A program made the translations under genes and the position numbers. Shown here piece by piece: positions 26,312-36,171 of a DNA stretch of 64,000 nucleotides. The notes below the pieces were generated by a model that made no database searches, was not told the DNA's origin, and was given only the letters and a program-made list of their open reading frames with translations. The DNA is taken from contig NZ_CP011120.1 in NCBI RefSeq assembly GCF_001628715.1, positions 62,001-126,000 on the forward strand, given 5' to 3'. The stretch is from Acetobacter oryzifermentans. Lineage in GTDB: Bacteria > Pseudomonadota > Alphaproteobacteria > Acetobacterales > Acetobacteraceae. The stretch's first letter is position 1; each line of letters begins with the position of its first letter.

Positions 26312-28546
26312 GTGAAAAGCATGACGCTTTCCTTGGGGCAGCTTTGGCGGTCGGTCTCTATTATTGTCCGGCAGGCGCTTGTTGGTGGTGGCCCACCACG
26401 CAAGCTTGACCATTTACGTTGGTTGTTTGCGCCCAATCTACTTTCTTTTGGGTATGCGCTTCGCACCACCATTTCATCCTTAATCGCTCTTGGCATTGCC
26501 TTGTGGTGGGAACTGGGGAGCCCGCAATGGGCGGCCCTTACTGTGTGGATGGTGGCGCAAGGCACGCGCGGCAAATCCATTGCCAAGGCGCGCTGGCATA
26601 TGTTTGGCATGGTGGTAGGCACAATATGTGCCATCGTGCTGGTGGCCAGCATGCCGCAATCTCCGCTGCTGTATATCTTTTTTGTGGCGGTAGGAATTGG
26701 CACTTTCTGCTTTATAGGCACGTTGCTACCCGGCCCAGCCGCCATGACCAATTATCGTATTCACGGTATGCGGGCATCGGGTTTTACGTACGTTATTATT
26801 GCGTTGGATGGCATAGTTGCGCCCGATCATATTTTTCAGATCGCAATGGCGCGTGCCACATACATTACGCTTGGTATTGTGGTGGAAACCACAATTTCAT
26901 CTCTTTTCCAGTATCAGTTAGGGTTGCGGGCCAGAACACGATTGGCAACCAACTTTGTGCAAGCCCTTAAAGGTGCCGTGCCCGCCATTTTGCGCTTGTT
27001 GCAGGGTGATAGACGGGCTGTGGCAAATTCCCCCGGTGTGTTTTCTACTCTTATCGCGCTAAGCGATCAGGTTGAGTTTGCCGAAATTGAAATGGGCAAA
27101 CATCAGCATGAAGGTGATCATGCCAGAGCTGCCTTGGCAGCTATTACGGTACTATTGTCACGCGGGTTGGATCTGGGTGCGCTGCTAGAGGTACCGCACA
27201 GTCAGGGTGTGGAATATCAGGATACAGCCCAGCAAGTGAGCACTTTTTTGCAAGCTTTGCCAGACAGGCTGGATAACGATCAGCCTATTGAGCCAGTTTT
27301 GCGGGATCTCACATCTTTACGGGCAACATGTCGGCAACTTGCCGCTGGGTGTCTGGAAAAGGAAATGGAAGCGGCCACGCATCCCCCGCTTGATGAGCAG
27401 CAGGATGAAGTGCTGACTCGGCAAGGGCAATTGCTGCATAAGCTGGATACCATGCTGGAAGAACTGTATCTGGCCATTGAGCAGTTTGAAATGAGCCGCA
27501 ACCCGCAGCCGCATGACCATTTCCGCTACCCCATGAAGTCTTACAGAGACTGGCGGATGGCGTTTACCAATAGCTTGCGGGCTTCTGTCACCATCTTTTT
27601 GGCTGGTGTTCTATGGATTACCACAGCTTGGCCTGATGGCCTGACATTTATTATGTTTGTAGGCATTGTATGTGCGCTGTTTTCCACTTTGGAGCAGCCA
27701 GCCCTTGCCACGCAGGCATTCTTGCACGGCACTGTGTGCGTGATTGGCATGAGCGCACTGCTTGATCTGTGGGTGATGGCACAGCCTACAATTTACGAAA
27801 TGATGGCCATGTGTCTGGCTGTGCCCATGCTGATTGGTGGATTGGCTTTTGCATGGCCACCGCTGGTGCTTGCGGCAGTCGCTTATAATCTGTTTCTGCC
27901 TATTCTGGTGGGGCCGATCAATCAGGGGCGGATGGATGAAATCATGTATTTCAACACCGCCATGCCTCTGTTGTTGGCTATGATGTTCTGCATGTGGATG
28001 TACCGCGTGTTTCTGCCATATGATCCAGATGGTTTGCGGTGGGATATGCGTGTGAATATTCTGCGCGGTCTGCGTCGTTTGGCAGGTCAGCGCAGACCGC
28101 CCGCTGTAACGGAAATTATTGGGCGAAGTGTAGATGGGTTTGTACGCCTTTCCACCATGGCGACAGATGATGGCAATACCTATGTGCTGGAGCGGTATTT
28201 AAGTGGCGTGTTGTCTAGTATGACCATTGCGCTCAATGTGTTGCGGTTACGTACCGTTTTAGCGAAGAATATTCTGCCACTAGAGGCACAGAAAGCCGTA
28301 GAAGTGATGATGGAACGCATGCAGCGTTTTACTGGCCGATATGGTGGGCAATACGGCCGAACTGCGCGGGCAACACATATAGCTGTAGAGTATTTGTTGA
28401 ACTGTGAAGAAACCGAAGCAAACCTTTCTGTGCGTGAAGAGATGCTGCGGGCATTAGCCAGTTTGCGGGTGATAGAAACAGAACTTGCAGAGAACCGAGC
28501 GTTCTTTGATGCGTCTTCTCCATATCTGGATAAAGCATTTACCTAA
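26312..28546 (+). CDS. FUSC-family (aromatic acid exporter-like) membrane protein
   Basis: A 744-residue protein of the fusaric acid resistance/YccS/AaeB type. Two sets of membrane helices are seen, about residues 45-190 (LRTTISSLIALGIALWWELG, PQWAALTVWMV) and 410-570 (FTNSLRASVTIFLAGVLWI to LLLAMMFCMWMYRVF), separated and followed by long cytoplasmic helical regions. The PQWAALTVWMVAQ and related motif in the second half (WPDGLTFIMFVGIVCALFS) fit the FUSC duplicated core. Probably an efflux pump for aromatic acids or related weak acids. GTG 26312 is used; ATG 26321 is equally possible. It stands alone, without the periplasmic adaptor often linked to AaeB. Confidence 0.88.
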   Translation: MKSMTLSLGQLWRSVSIIVRQALVGGGPPRKLDHLRWLFAPNLLSFGYALRTTISSLIALGIALWWELGSPQWAALTVWMVAQGTRGKSIAKARWHMFGMVVGTICAIVLVASMPQSPLLYIFFVAVGIGTFCFIGTLLPGPAAMTNYRIHGMRASGFTYVIIALDGIVAPDHIFQIAMARATYITLGIVVETTISSLFQYQLGLRARTRLATNFVQALKGAVPAILRLLQGDRRAVANSPGVFSTLIALSDQVEFAEIEMGKHQHEGDHARAALAAITVLLSRGLDLGALLEVPHSQGVEYQDTAQQVSTFLQALPDRLDNDQPIEPVLRDLTSLRATCRQLAAGCLEKEMEAATHPPLDEQQDEVLTRQGQLLHKLDTMLEELYLAIEQFEMSRNPQPHDHFRYPMKSYRDWRMAFTNSLRASVTIFLAGVLWITTAWPDGLTFIMFVGIVCALFSTLEQPALATQAFLHGTVCVIGMSALLDLWVMAQPTIYEMMAMCLAVPMLIGGLAFAWPPLVLAAVAYNLFLPILVGPINQGRMDEIMYFNTAMPLLLAMMFCMWMYRVFLPYDPDGLRWDMRVNILRGLRRLAGQRRPPAVTEIIGRSVDGFVRLSTMATDDGNTYVLERYLSGVLSSMTIALNVLRLRTVLAKNILPLEAQKAVEVMMERMQRFTGRYGGQYGRTARATHIAVEYLLNCEETEANLSVREEMLRALASLRVIETELAENRAFFDASSPYLDKAFT

Positions 28547-28606
28547 ACCAGATGGGTCATAAACAGGCTCTGATATTAAGGTAGAGCATTGTAGGAGAGT
28601 GTTGCA

Positions 28607-29905
28607 TTGGCGCAGTCAGACATCACAAAAGAACAAAACAAACAGGCGCGCAACTTGTTGCGCAGTATGTTTGATGCTGCGGTTAGCGCGGCTGATCCTT
28701 TCAAGGTATTGGCAGAATATCTGCCCCAAAAACCCAAAGGCCGCTGCATTGTTGTGGGGGCAGGCAAGGCGTCTGCCGCTATGGCTGCTGCGCTGGAGGC
28801 GGCATGGCCAGATGTGCCTTTGCAAGGCGTTGTGGTCACGCGGGATGAGCATGCTGTTCCAACGCGCCACATTACAATTCTGGAAGCATCCCACCCTGTG
28901 CCAGATGCGCGGAGTGAACAGGCAGCACATGATATCTTGCAGGCCGTAAAAGGGTTGGGGCCAGATGATCTTGTTCTTGCTTTGATATCCGGTGGAGGGT
29001 CTGCGCTTCTGGCTTTGCCGGTAGCAGGCATCACGCTGGTAGAAAAACAGAACATTGGCCGCCAGCTTTTGCATTCTGGCGCAACAATTTCTGAAATGAA
29101 CACAGTGCGTAAGCACTTATCTGCCATTAAAGGCGGCAAGCTGGCTGTTGCAGCGGCTCCTGCGCAAGTGGTTACGCTTGTTATTAGTGATGTGCCAGGA
29201 GATGACCCGGCAATTATTGCCAGCGGCCCCACTGTGCCAGATGCAACAACACCTCAAGATGCTTTGCGTATTCTCAATAAATACAATTTAGACGTGCCCG
29301 ATACTGTTCGTCATGTTTTGGAGAACACCACCACGGCAGTTTCGTCCCAGCACTCTGCCAATGCAGATAATCGGGTTGAAATGATAGCAACTCCTTTTAT
29401 GGCGCTACAGGCCGCAGCCGAGGTGGCGCGTGCAGCAGGAGTGACCCCTTTAATTTTAGGGGATGCGTTGGAAGGCGAAAGCTGTGTCATGGGTGTGGTG
29501 ATGAGTGGCGTTGCCCGTTCTGTTCAGGCACACGCTGTGCCTGTTCGTGCTCCGGCTGTTTTGCTAAGTGGCGGGGAAACAACGGTAAGTATTCGCGCAG
29601 GCACAAAGCCGGGAAAAGGCGGACGGAATACAGAATTTTTGCTCTCTTGCGCGCTGGCCTTAAATGGCCAGGCAGGCATATGGGGCTTGGCGGGGGATAC
29701 AGATGGTATTGATGGCACAGAAGATGCTGCTGGCGCCATATTTTCCCCGGATACATTAGCCCGTGGTCTGCAAAATGATGTAGCTGCCGAGGATTTTTTG
29801 AAACAGCATGACAGCTACAGTTTTTTTGAAAAACTCGATGACCTTATTAAAACAGGCCCAACGTTAACAAATGTGAATGACGTGCGCCTGCTTTTGGTGC
29901 TTTAG
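28607..29905 (+). CDS. ttuD: Glycerate 2-kinase (MOFRL family)
   Basis: A 432-residue enzyme of the GckA/TtuD family, which phosphorylates D-glycerate to 2-phosphoglycerate; older annotation calls it hydroxypyruvate reductase. The N-terminal domain has CIVVGAGKASAAMAAALE and LALISGGGSALLALP, and the C-terminal MOFRL domain has VLLSGGETTVSI and GKGGRNTEFLLSCALAL. The start is TTG 28607, preceded by GGAG at 28594-28597; no ATG fits better. Glycerate use links to serine/glyoxylate metabolism, but no neighbour shares the pathway. It converges on the next gene with a 6-bp gap and no terminator. Confidence 0.9.
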   Translation: MAQSDITKEQNKQARNLLRSMFDAAVSAADPFKVLAEYLPQKPKGRCIVVGAGKASAAMAAALEAAWPDVPLQGVVVTRDEHAVPTRHITILEASHPVPDARSEQAAHDILQAVKGLGPDDLVLALISGGGSALLALPVAGITLVEKQNIGRQLLHSGATISEMNTVRKHLSAIKGGKLAVAAAPAQVVTLVISDVPGDDPAIIASGPTVPDATTPQDALRILNKYNLDVPDTVRHVLENTTTAVSSQHSANADNRVEMIATPFMALQAAAEVARAAGVTPLILGDALEGESCVMGVVMSGVARSVQAHAVPVRAPAVLLSGGETTVSIRAGTKPGKGGRNTEFLLSCALALNGQAGIWGLAGDTDGIDGTEDAAGAIFSPDTLARGLQNDVAAEDFLKQHDSYSFFEKLDDLIKTGPTLTNVNDVRLLLVL

Positions 29906-29911
29906 TTCTGT

Positions 29912-30553
29912 TTAATCATCAAGTGCACGCTCCACTTCGCGCCGAAGGGCAGGAATAATCTTTTCCTGAAACATGGGGGTTTTGCGCTCCCATGCCCCGG
30001 TGCGCCATGATGGGTGGGGCAAAGGAAAATATTGCGGCAGAAAATCCTGAAAGTGCTCTGTCCGTTCATATACTTTGCCTTTTCCTAAAACGTAATTCTG
30101 GGCATAAGACCCAACCAGAAGTGTTAGCCGAAGGTTGGGCAGCAAAGCCAGAATACGTTCTCGCCATAGGTTGGCGCATTCCGGTGGTGGCGGACGATCA
30201 CCACCCTTAGGGAGTACGCCGGGGTAACAAAGCGCCATAGGTAAAATGGCTACACGGTTGGAATCATAAAAAACATCTCGACTCATTCCGAGCCATCCCC
30301 GTAGCCGATCTCCCGAGGCATCGTTAAAGGAAATACCTGTTTCATGCACACGTGTGCCCGGGGCTTGCCCGGCAATAAGTAACCGTGCGTGAGGGGAAAC
30401 ATGCAAAACAGGCCGAGGGCCTAGCGGTAACTTACGCGCACAGGCTGTGCATTGCCGGATTTCTTGCACCAAACAGTTCAGTTGTGTTTCAACATCACTG
30501 CTTTCCGCAGAACTTGGCGCGTGCCATTTCAATTTTGTTTGAGTGTGGATCAT
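29912..30553 (-). CDS. Uracil-DNA glycosylase-family protein
   Basis: Member of the uracil-DNA glycosylase superfamily, 213 residues. The substrate-binding motif appears as LLIAGQAPGTRVHETGISFND, and the C-terminal catalytic-loop motif as FPLPHPSWR. Two Cys pairs typical of the iron-sulfur cluster families 4 and 5 are not complete: only CTACARK is seen near residue 35. It resembles the family often annotated simply as uracil-DNA glycosylase family protein, so the exact damaged base recognised is uncertain. Confidence 0.85.
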   Translation of the reverse strand: MIHTQTKLKWHAPSSAESSDVETQLNCLVQEIRQCTACARKLPLGPRPVLHVSPHARLLIAGQAPGTRVHETGISFNDASGDRLRGWLGMSRDVFYDSNRVAILPMALCYPGVLPKGGDRPPPPECANLWRERILALLPNLRLTLLVGSYAQNYVLGKGKVYERTEHFQDFLPQYFPLPHPSWRTGAWERKTPMFQEKIIPALRREVERALDD

Positions 30554-30602
30554 TCTGTTGAAATATGTGGGGATGATCCGTTCGCTTACAATGCAAACAA
30601 TA

Positions 30603-30641
30603 TAAAAAAGCGCCGTAGTGTTGCCACTACGGCGCTTTGTA
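30603..30641 (-). terminator. Terminator of the adhA-adhB operon
   Basis: On the minus strand GCGCCGTAGTG-GCAA-CACTACGGCGC makes an 11-bp GC-rich stem followed by TTTTTT. It lies 42 bp after the adhB stop. Confidence 0.92.
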
Positions 30642-30682
30642 ACCAGCCCATAAAAGTAGGGCCGGTTATTTAAGCAGAAGCT

Positions 30683-32101
30683 TTACTGTGCTTCATCCAC
30701 ACCAGCATGTGTCTGCGGTGCGAAGGTCCAGCCAGCGCCGTAAGGCTGCGGCATGAAGAGGCCCCATGTAGCGGATTCTTCAGTTGCATTAGCCCAACCC
30801 GGTGTTGGCAGCGGCGTATGATCCAGACGGAGTTTCTGGATATCTGCTGCTGTCGTGTTAGCCGGTGCGCGGTTACCCCATGCAGAACGGATGAAGTTTA
30901 CAACATCTGCAATCTGCTGGTCAGACAGGATGTTTTTGTAATCCGGCATGGCTACAGCGGAAGGTGCCCAGTTGGTGGGGGGCAGAACGCCACCATCAAC
31001 AACAATATGAGCAACAGATGTCGGGTTGTCGGAAACAACAACCGGGTTACCAGCCAGTGGCGGGAACATACGGGCTACACCACCACCATCATTACGATGG
31101 CAGATAGCGCACTGTTCCACATATGTTTTGGCGCCAGCATTGCCGGAGAAGTTGTTGGAATCCAGCATCTGAGCCGTAGAGGCATCGTAGCTGTAATCAC
31201 CACGTGCAGGCGGAACCGGCGGCAGGGATTTAATGTATTTCACCATGGCGTGCAGATCTGCATCGGTGAAGTACTGGGTGCTCCAGCCAACCACGTCTGC
31301 CATGCCACCAAAGGCTGCGGAGTGATCAGTACGACCGGATTTCAGGAACAGGAACAGATCTTCATCAGACCAGCGACCAAGGCCCAGAACCGGATCGTTG
31401 CGCAGGCTTGGGGCAATCCAGTTGTCGATTACGCCACCGCCGCCAAGGAAGTCTGGCCCACCAGATGCATCCAGCGCTTTTTCCTGCATACCAAAGCCGC
31501 GCGGTGTATGACATGCACCACAGTGGCCAGGGCCGGTTACAAGGTATTCACCACGTGCTGTTTCAGCATCTGTGCCGGGTGCCGGAGTGAAATCCTTCGG
31601 AGCCGGTGCAAATACAGAGCGCCAGATGGATAGCGGCCAACGCATGGACATCGGCCAAGAAATATCAGTTGCGTGATTTTTCTGAGCAATCGGCTGCACA
31701 CCATGCATGAAATATGCATACAGAGCCTTCATGTCATCCTGCGTCATGCGGGCGAAGGATGGGTAGGGCATTGCTGGATACAGCGTAGCGCCATCCTTAC
31801 GCACGCCATGGCGCACGGCTTCATCAAACTCTTTAAATGTGTAGGTGCCAATCCCGTAAGTAGGGTCTGGCGTGATGTTGGTGGAGTAAATTGTGCCGAT
31901 GGGGGTCTTGATGGAAAGACCACCAGCATATTTCTGACCATTTAGGGATGTGTGGCAAGCCACACAATCCCCCAGACGAGCAACGTACTCGCCCTTCTTG
32001 ATCAGATCTTCATCAGCGTTCTGTGCATGCGCTAGGGACGTTCCCGCAAGAAGCCCGACAGCGACTGCCCCCAGGGCAGCTTTTAGCCTGTTAATCATCA
32101 T
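30683..32101 (-). CDS. adhB: PQQ alcohol dehydrogenase cytochrome c subunit (subunit II)
   Basis: Triheme cytochrome c that takes electrons from AdhA and reduces ubiquinone at the outer face of the inner membrane. A signal peptide ends near TSLAHA. Three CxxCH heme sites are present: CVACH, CGACH and CAICH, each followed by suitable axial Met regions. The length of 472 residues fits Acetobacter and Gluconobacter AdhB. The start at 32101 (MMINRLKAALG) is chosen over GTG 32110. It follows adhA after 52 bases and ends before a strong terminator. The small third subunit (AdhS) is not in this window. Confidence 0.95.
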   Translation of the reverse strand: MMINRLKAALGAVAVGLLAGTSLAHAQNADEDLIKKGEYVARLGDCVACHTSLNGQKYAGGLSIKTPIGTIYSTNITPDPTYGIGTYTFKEFDEAVRHGVRKDGATLYPAMPYPSFARMTQDDMKALYAYFMHGVQPIAQKNHATDISWPMSMRWPLSIWRSVFAPAPKDFTPAPGTDAETARGEYLVTGPGHCGACHTPRGFGMQEKALDASGGPDFLGGGGVIDNWIAPSLRNDPVLGLGRWSDEDLFLFLKSGRTDHSAAFGGMADVVGWSTQYFTDADLHAMVKYIKSLPPVPPARGDYSYDASTAQMLDSNNFSGNAGAKTYVEQCAICHRNDGGGVARMFPPLAGNPVVVSDNPTSVAHIVVDGGVLPPTNWAPSAVAMPDYKNILSDQQIADVVNFIRSAWGNRAPANTTAADIQKLRLDHTPLPTPGWANATEESATWGLFMPQPYGAGWTFAPQTHAGVDEAQ

Positions 32102-32153
32102 TTTTACCACTTATCGCCTGTGTGCTGAATGACGTCGTAACTCTGCCGAGGCA

Positions 32154-34382
32154 TTAGGGGTTAATGCCAAGTGTCGGGTTTTCGGGAATGTTCTTGTCAT
32201 TCTTCCGAGCATCCACTTCACGCTGATACGTGTCGTTTGCTCGTTTGATCAGATACTGACGGATAGCTTCAATTTCATCCGGCGTCATGCTGGTGTCAAA
32301 GCGATCCATCCCGTAAGCCGTCAGCGCACCGCGACCAACTACGTTGTAGAAAGCATCCTGGTGGCGGATAGCACCGGCCCAACGCAGATCAGGCAGCATA
32401 CCTGCGCCTTCACCGTTATCACCATGACAGGTCTGGCAGTAGGTCTGATACTGGAAGTAACCATTATCAACGACCTTCTGGTCATACTGTGCAGGTGGTT
32501 TTACGGGCAGGAAGCCACGGTTGTTCAGAGCCGGTAGTTTGGCTTTGCCATCCAGAGAGAACGCAGCAATGTAGGAGTGGTTAACTGTCCAGCCAGAAGT
32601 ACGGCCTACGCCACCCATGGAAATCGGGTAGATGCCGCCCCAGCCCACTTCAACAGCAACATACTGCTTGCCGTTGACGCTATAGGTCATAGGCGGAGCG
32701 ATAATGCCGCTCTGTGCGTCAAACTTGTAAAGATCACTACCGTTTGTGGCGTCATAGGCGTGGAATTCACCATTGGCCAAGCCCTGGAACAAAAGATCAC
32801 CGCCGGTGGCCAGAACGCCGCCGTTCCACGGACCTTTGTGGTCAATCTTCCAGACCGTTTCCATCTTGACTGGATCCCATGCCAGCAGCCAGCCGTGCAG
32901 ATCCTTAATATAAGCGGTACGTGCTTCTGGGGTGTCAGGCAGACCATTCTTGGTCATGTCCAGACCAACGTTCCAGGAATCCGCATGCGGCTTAAAGCCA
33001 CCAACCTGGTTTTTATAACCAAACGGAATCTGATGAGCTGGGATATAGACCAGATGCGTTTTGGGGCTGTAAGCCATGCCCATAAAGTTATGTGCACCCA
33101 GTGGGCCAGGAATACCGTACCAGAACTTGCCGTTCAGGGTGTACAGACCATCTGGGTTGTAGATCGGGCGACCTGTCAGCGGATCCAGACCGTTGGCCCA
33201 ATTCTGGTAAACGTAGTTTTTGCCAGACAAGAATTCACCAGTCTTGGCATCCAGAACGTAGAAGAAGCCATTTTTAGGAGCATGCACGATCACGTGGCGC
33301 ATTTCGCCATTCACTGGCATGTCCAGTGTCATGATCTGCTGAACAGAGGTGTAATCCCACTGATCCATTGGTGTTGCCTGGAAGTGCCAGACATATTCGC
33401 CCGTTTCAGGCTTCAGGGCGACAATGCTGCCCAGGAACAGGTTGGAACCAATGCCTTCAGAACGGTATTTATAGTTCCAGGGGGAGCCGTTACCAACAGC
33501 CAGGTAGATCAGGTCACTGACCGGATCATAAACCAGAGAATCCCATACGGTGCCGCCGCCGCCCTGACGTACCCAAGCGCCTTTGGGGCCCCAGGTTTTG
33601 TAGGCTTTGCTCATCAGAATATTGTCTGATGCCGCGTGATCAGGTTCGTTCTTGTTGTTCGGAACGGTGTAGAAGCGCCATTTCAGCTTGCCGGTTTCGG
33701 CATCAAAAGCGGAAACAAAGCCACGGGCACCAAATTCAGCACCACCGTTACCAATCAGCACCAGGCCTTTTGCTACGCGTACCGCGCCATCCACTGTGTA
33801 GGAGCGCTGCTTGCCCAAGGAGGCATCGGCTGGGATGGTGTTAACTTCCCAAACCTTTTTACCGGTTTTTGCATCGGCAGCGACCAGACGGCCGTCAAAC
33901 GTGCCCCAGAAAACCTTGCCGTTCCAATAGCCTGCACCACGGTTAACCGTATCACAGCAGCCTTTATCAGCAATGTTGCCGGGCACTTTGGGGTCATACT
34001 GCCAAAGCAGCTTACCTGTGGCAGCGTCCAGCGCTTCCATTTTAGACCAGTTGGTTGTGGCATACATAATGCCATCTACCACCAGCGGGGTTGCTTCCTG
34101 CCCGCGGTTGGTATCCAGCGTGTAGTACCAAGCCAGCTTAAGATCACCCACGTTGGAGCGGTTGATCTGATCTAGGGGGCTATAGCGCTGTTCGCTGTAA
34201 GTGCGACCATAAGAAAGCCAGTTTTCGGGGTGATCATCTGCATGGATGATAGCTTCCCCCGTATTACCCTGACCGTCAGCGCGGGCAGGGACTGCCGCGT
34301 AAGGCAAAGCAGCGGCACAGATTGTTCCGGCCGCGAGAATTCCTAGCAGTGAACGTCTCTTGGCGGAGGCGGGGCGGGTCAT
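32154..34382 (-). CDS. adhA: PQQ-dependent alcohol dehydrogenase, quinohemoprotein subunit I
   Basis: Periplasmic enzyme that oxidises ethanol to acetaldehyde, the first step of vinegar formation. A signal peptide (KRRSLLGILAAG to VPARA) precedes an eight-bladed PQQ propeller. ADKGCCDTVNRG holds the vicinal disulfide cysteines typical of these enzymes, and W-motif repeats such as GKLLWQYD and GKKVWEVN recur. The C-terminal cytochrome c domain has YCQTCHGDNGEGAG. At 742 residues it matches the acetic acid bacterial ADH. GAGGAC lies before the ATG. Codon use is strongly biased, as expected for an abundant protein. Confidence 0.97.
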   Translation of the reverse strand: MTRPASAKRRSLLGILAAGTICAAALPYAAVPARADGQGNTGEAIIHADDHPENWLSYGRTYSEQRYSPLDQINRSNVGDLKLAWYYTLDTNRGQEATPLVVDGIMYATTNWSKMEALDAATGKLLWQYDPKVPGNIADKGCCDTVNRGAGYWNGKVFWGTFDGRLVAADAKTGKKVWEVNTIPADASLGKQRSYTVDGAVRVAKGLVLIGNGGAEFGARGFVSAFDAETGKLKWRFYTVPNNKNEPDHAASDNILMSKAYKTWGPKGAWVRQGGGGTVWDSLVYDPVSDLIYLAVGNGSPWNYKYRSEGIGSNLFLGSIVALKPETGEYVWHFQATPMDQWDYTSVQQIMTLDMPVNGEMRHVIVHAPKNGFFYVLDAKTGEFLSGKNYVYQNWANGLDPLTGRPIYNPDGLYTLNGKFWYGIPGPLGAHNFMGMAYSPKTHLVYIPAHQIPFGYKNQVGGFKPHADSWNVGLDMTKNGLPDTPEARTAYIKDLHGWLLAWDPVKMETVWKIDHKGPWNGGVLATGGDLLFQGLANGEFHAYDATNGSDLYKFDAQSGIIAPPMTYSVNGKQYVAVEVGWGGIYPISMGGVGRTSGWTVNHSYIAAFSLDGKAKLPALNNRGFLPVKPPAQYDQKVVDNGYFQYQTYCQTCHGDNGEGAGMLPDLRWAGAIRHQDAFYNVVGRGALTAYGMDRFDTSMTPDEIEAIRQYLIKRANDTYQREVDARKNDKNIPENPTLGINP

Positions 34383-34590
34383 GCGTTCATGTCCTCGACT
34401 ATTATATACGGTGAGGAAAAAGATAGCCGGCAGGCCGGTTTCTCACACAACAGCCAAGGGGAACGCTGTCTGTCAATCACGGGGAAGGAATAGCAGCTTC
34501 CATTCTGCGGGATAATTTCCCGTGCTTACAGGCCTGTAGAGCCGGAAATTATGCTCACATTCAGGTTATGAAAGGCGCTTACAAATCTTG
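34383..34590 (-). promoter_or_regulatory. adhA upstream region
   Basis: On the minus strand TATAATAG (complement of 34399-34406) lies about 20 bases before the adhA start and resembles a -10 box. A TTGACA (complement of 34471-34476) is also present but is too far away to pair with it. The palindromes ACAGGCCTGT (34528-34537) and CTTGTTATAACAAG (34587-34600) are in the same region, the second overlapping the stop of the upstream gene. No firm promoter assignment is possible by eye. Confidence 0.35.
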
Positions 34591-35154
34591 TTATAACAAG
34601 TGTGTGGGTTCTATGCAACCTGATGTAAACGCATAATCGGCCAGAAGTTCCATATCTGTCGTTTCACGATTTTTCCAAGAACTGAACAGGGTGAATTCAT
34701 AAACCTCGTCCTCTGGGGCACGTAGACTGTGGTGGATGCGCAACCAGTTATGGACGTCTTCTGGTGGAACAGTTGAGATTGTGCCTAGTGGCACGCTGAG
34801 TGGGTGGCAGATACGCTTTACCTTCAGGCCTGCTTGCTGAGTCTGACGCCTGATTTTCACGGAAAGGTGATCGCATACGGCAGATAGAATCTTGGCCGTA
34901 AGAATGATTCGCTCGCCTTGCTGCACAACGTCCAACCCGGAGTGGACAAGTGTTGCCGGAGTTGATGTCTGGATAGAGAGCAGCCTCGCATCCAGATTCT
35001 CCATGATGTCTGGATCAGAGGTTTCTCCCATGATCACCAGTGGAAGAAACAGGAAGGGTTCGGGCTCCCATTCCCTATTGGGGAAGAAGGTCTGAATTTG
35101 CTGAAAGAATTCCAGCATGGGGGCGGGAAGGCGAATTCCGGCAATCAAAAACAT
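34591..35154 (-). CDS. Degenerate 2H phosphoesterase (LigT/ThpR-like) protein
   Basis: A 187-residue protein with the outline of RNA 2',3'-cyclic phosphodiesterase. IAGIRLPAPMLEFF matches the family start, FLPLVIMGETSD matches the stretch usually written HLTLxFLGE, and VYEFTLFSSW plus LLADYAF match the C-terminal strands. The first catalytic His-x-Thr is missing (FLFLPLV at 34-40), and in the second only His117 remains (CHPLSV). It is therefore probably not an active phosphodiesterase. Its gene lies upstream of adhA on the same strand and is divergent from the BI-1 gene. Confidence 0.6.
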   Translation of the reverse strand: MFLIAGIRLPAPMLEFFQQIQTFFPNREWEPEPFLFLPLVIMGETSDPDIMENLDARLLSIQTSTPATLVHSGLDVVQQGERIILTAKILSAVCDHLSVKIRRQTQQAGLKVKRICHPLSVPLGTISTVPPEDVHNWLRIHHSLRAPEDEVYEFTLFSSWKNRETTDMELLADYAFTSGCIEPTHLL

Positions 35155-35343
35155 AGCTGGTACTTTATTCCTTGGCTTGTGATGGCCGATTTGTGGGGGA
35201 GCGCGTTATATGAAGAGATAAAAACCAGGCAGGAATAAAGCGCCCTGTTTTTGACCTGATTCTTTGCAACCCTTGACGACAGGGCAGGGCAGCCACAAGT
35301 ATTAAGCAAAGCCGGCCTGTCCGGACAAGGAGAGTTAAACACC

Positions 35344-36120
35344 ATGTCGTTTAGTCACGACTACCGATCCCCCGCTACGCCCACAGACTGGAATGCTCAG
35401 GCAGCCAATCTGGATGCTGGGCTGCGGGCCTATATGCTACGCGTTTATAACTGGATGGCATCTGGCCTGCTGCTTACTGGTATAGTGGCATATGTTATTG
35501 CCAACACAAGTTTGAGCCATCTGTTTTTTCAGGTGGTACAGGTACCGGGTGGCTTGGTGCCGCGCCCAACATTGTTGGGTGATGTGGCTATGCTTTCGCC
35601 ATTGGCATTTGTGCTTGTTATGTCCTTTGGTTTGAACAGGCTTTCCCTACAGGGGGCGCAAGCGCTGTTTTGGGCGTTTTGTGCCACCATGGGCGCTAGC
35701 ATGGCCAATATATTCGTTATTTATACAGATACATCTATTGTCCGGGTGTTTCTGGTAACGGCCTGCATGTTCGCTGCAACGTCTTTGTGGGGATACGTTA
35801 CCAAAGCCAATCTATTGCGCTTTAGTTCTTTCCTGATGATGGGGCTGTTTGGGCTGCTGATTGCTGGCTTGGTGAACCTGTTCCTGAAGAGCCCGGCTTT
35901 GTACTATGTGTACAGCATTGTAGGTGTTTTCATCTTTACAGCGTTCAGTGCATTTGATGCGCAGCGTATTCGGGTTACTTATCCGCAGCTTGCTGCGTAT
36001 GAAGGCCCGGAAATGACAGCTAAGCGCAGCGTATATGATGCGTTGAGCCTGTACCTGAACTTCATCAACCTTTTTCAGTTTCTTCTACAGTTTATGGGCG
36101 TAAGAAACTCCAACGATTAA
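35344..36120 (+). CDS. Bax inhibitor-1 family membrane protein
   Basis: Seven-helix protein of the BI-1/YccA/YbhL family, 258 residues. Hydrophobic segments begin with AYMLRVYNWMASGLLLTGIVAYVIA, and the C-terminal YSIVGVFIFTAFSAFDAQRIR and YDALSLYLNFINLFQFLLQFMG are typical, including the acidic residues thought to form the calcium-leak pore switch. The ribosome site is AAGGAG. It stands alone between divergent ligT-like and a terminator. Some family members modulate FtsH, but nothing here shows a partner. Confidence 0.93.
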   Translation: MSFSHDYRSPATPTDWNAQAANLDAGLRAYMLRVYNWMASGLLLTGIVAYVIANTSLSHLFFQVVQVPGGLVPRPTLLGDVAMLSPLAFVLVMSFGLNRLSLQGAQALFWAFCATMGASMANIFVIYTDTSIVRVFLVTACMFAATSLWGYVTKANLLRFSSFLMMGLFGLLIAGLVNLFLKSPALYYVYSIVGVFIFTAFSAFDAQRIRVTYPQLAAYEGPEMTAKRSVYDALSLYLNFINLFQFLLQFMGVRNSND

Positions 36121-36171
36121 TTTATACAGGAGTCGGCATGGGGCGTGCGCTCCACCGGTATGCTCGAAAAG

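Noticed and set aside
32577..33629. 350-codon plus-strand ORF opposite adhA
   Set aside because: Antisense shadow of a highly biased gene; no recognisable domains.
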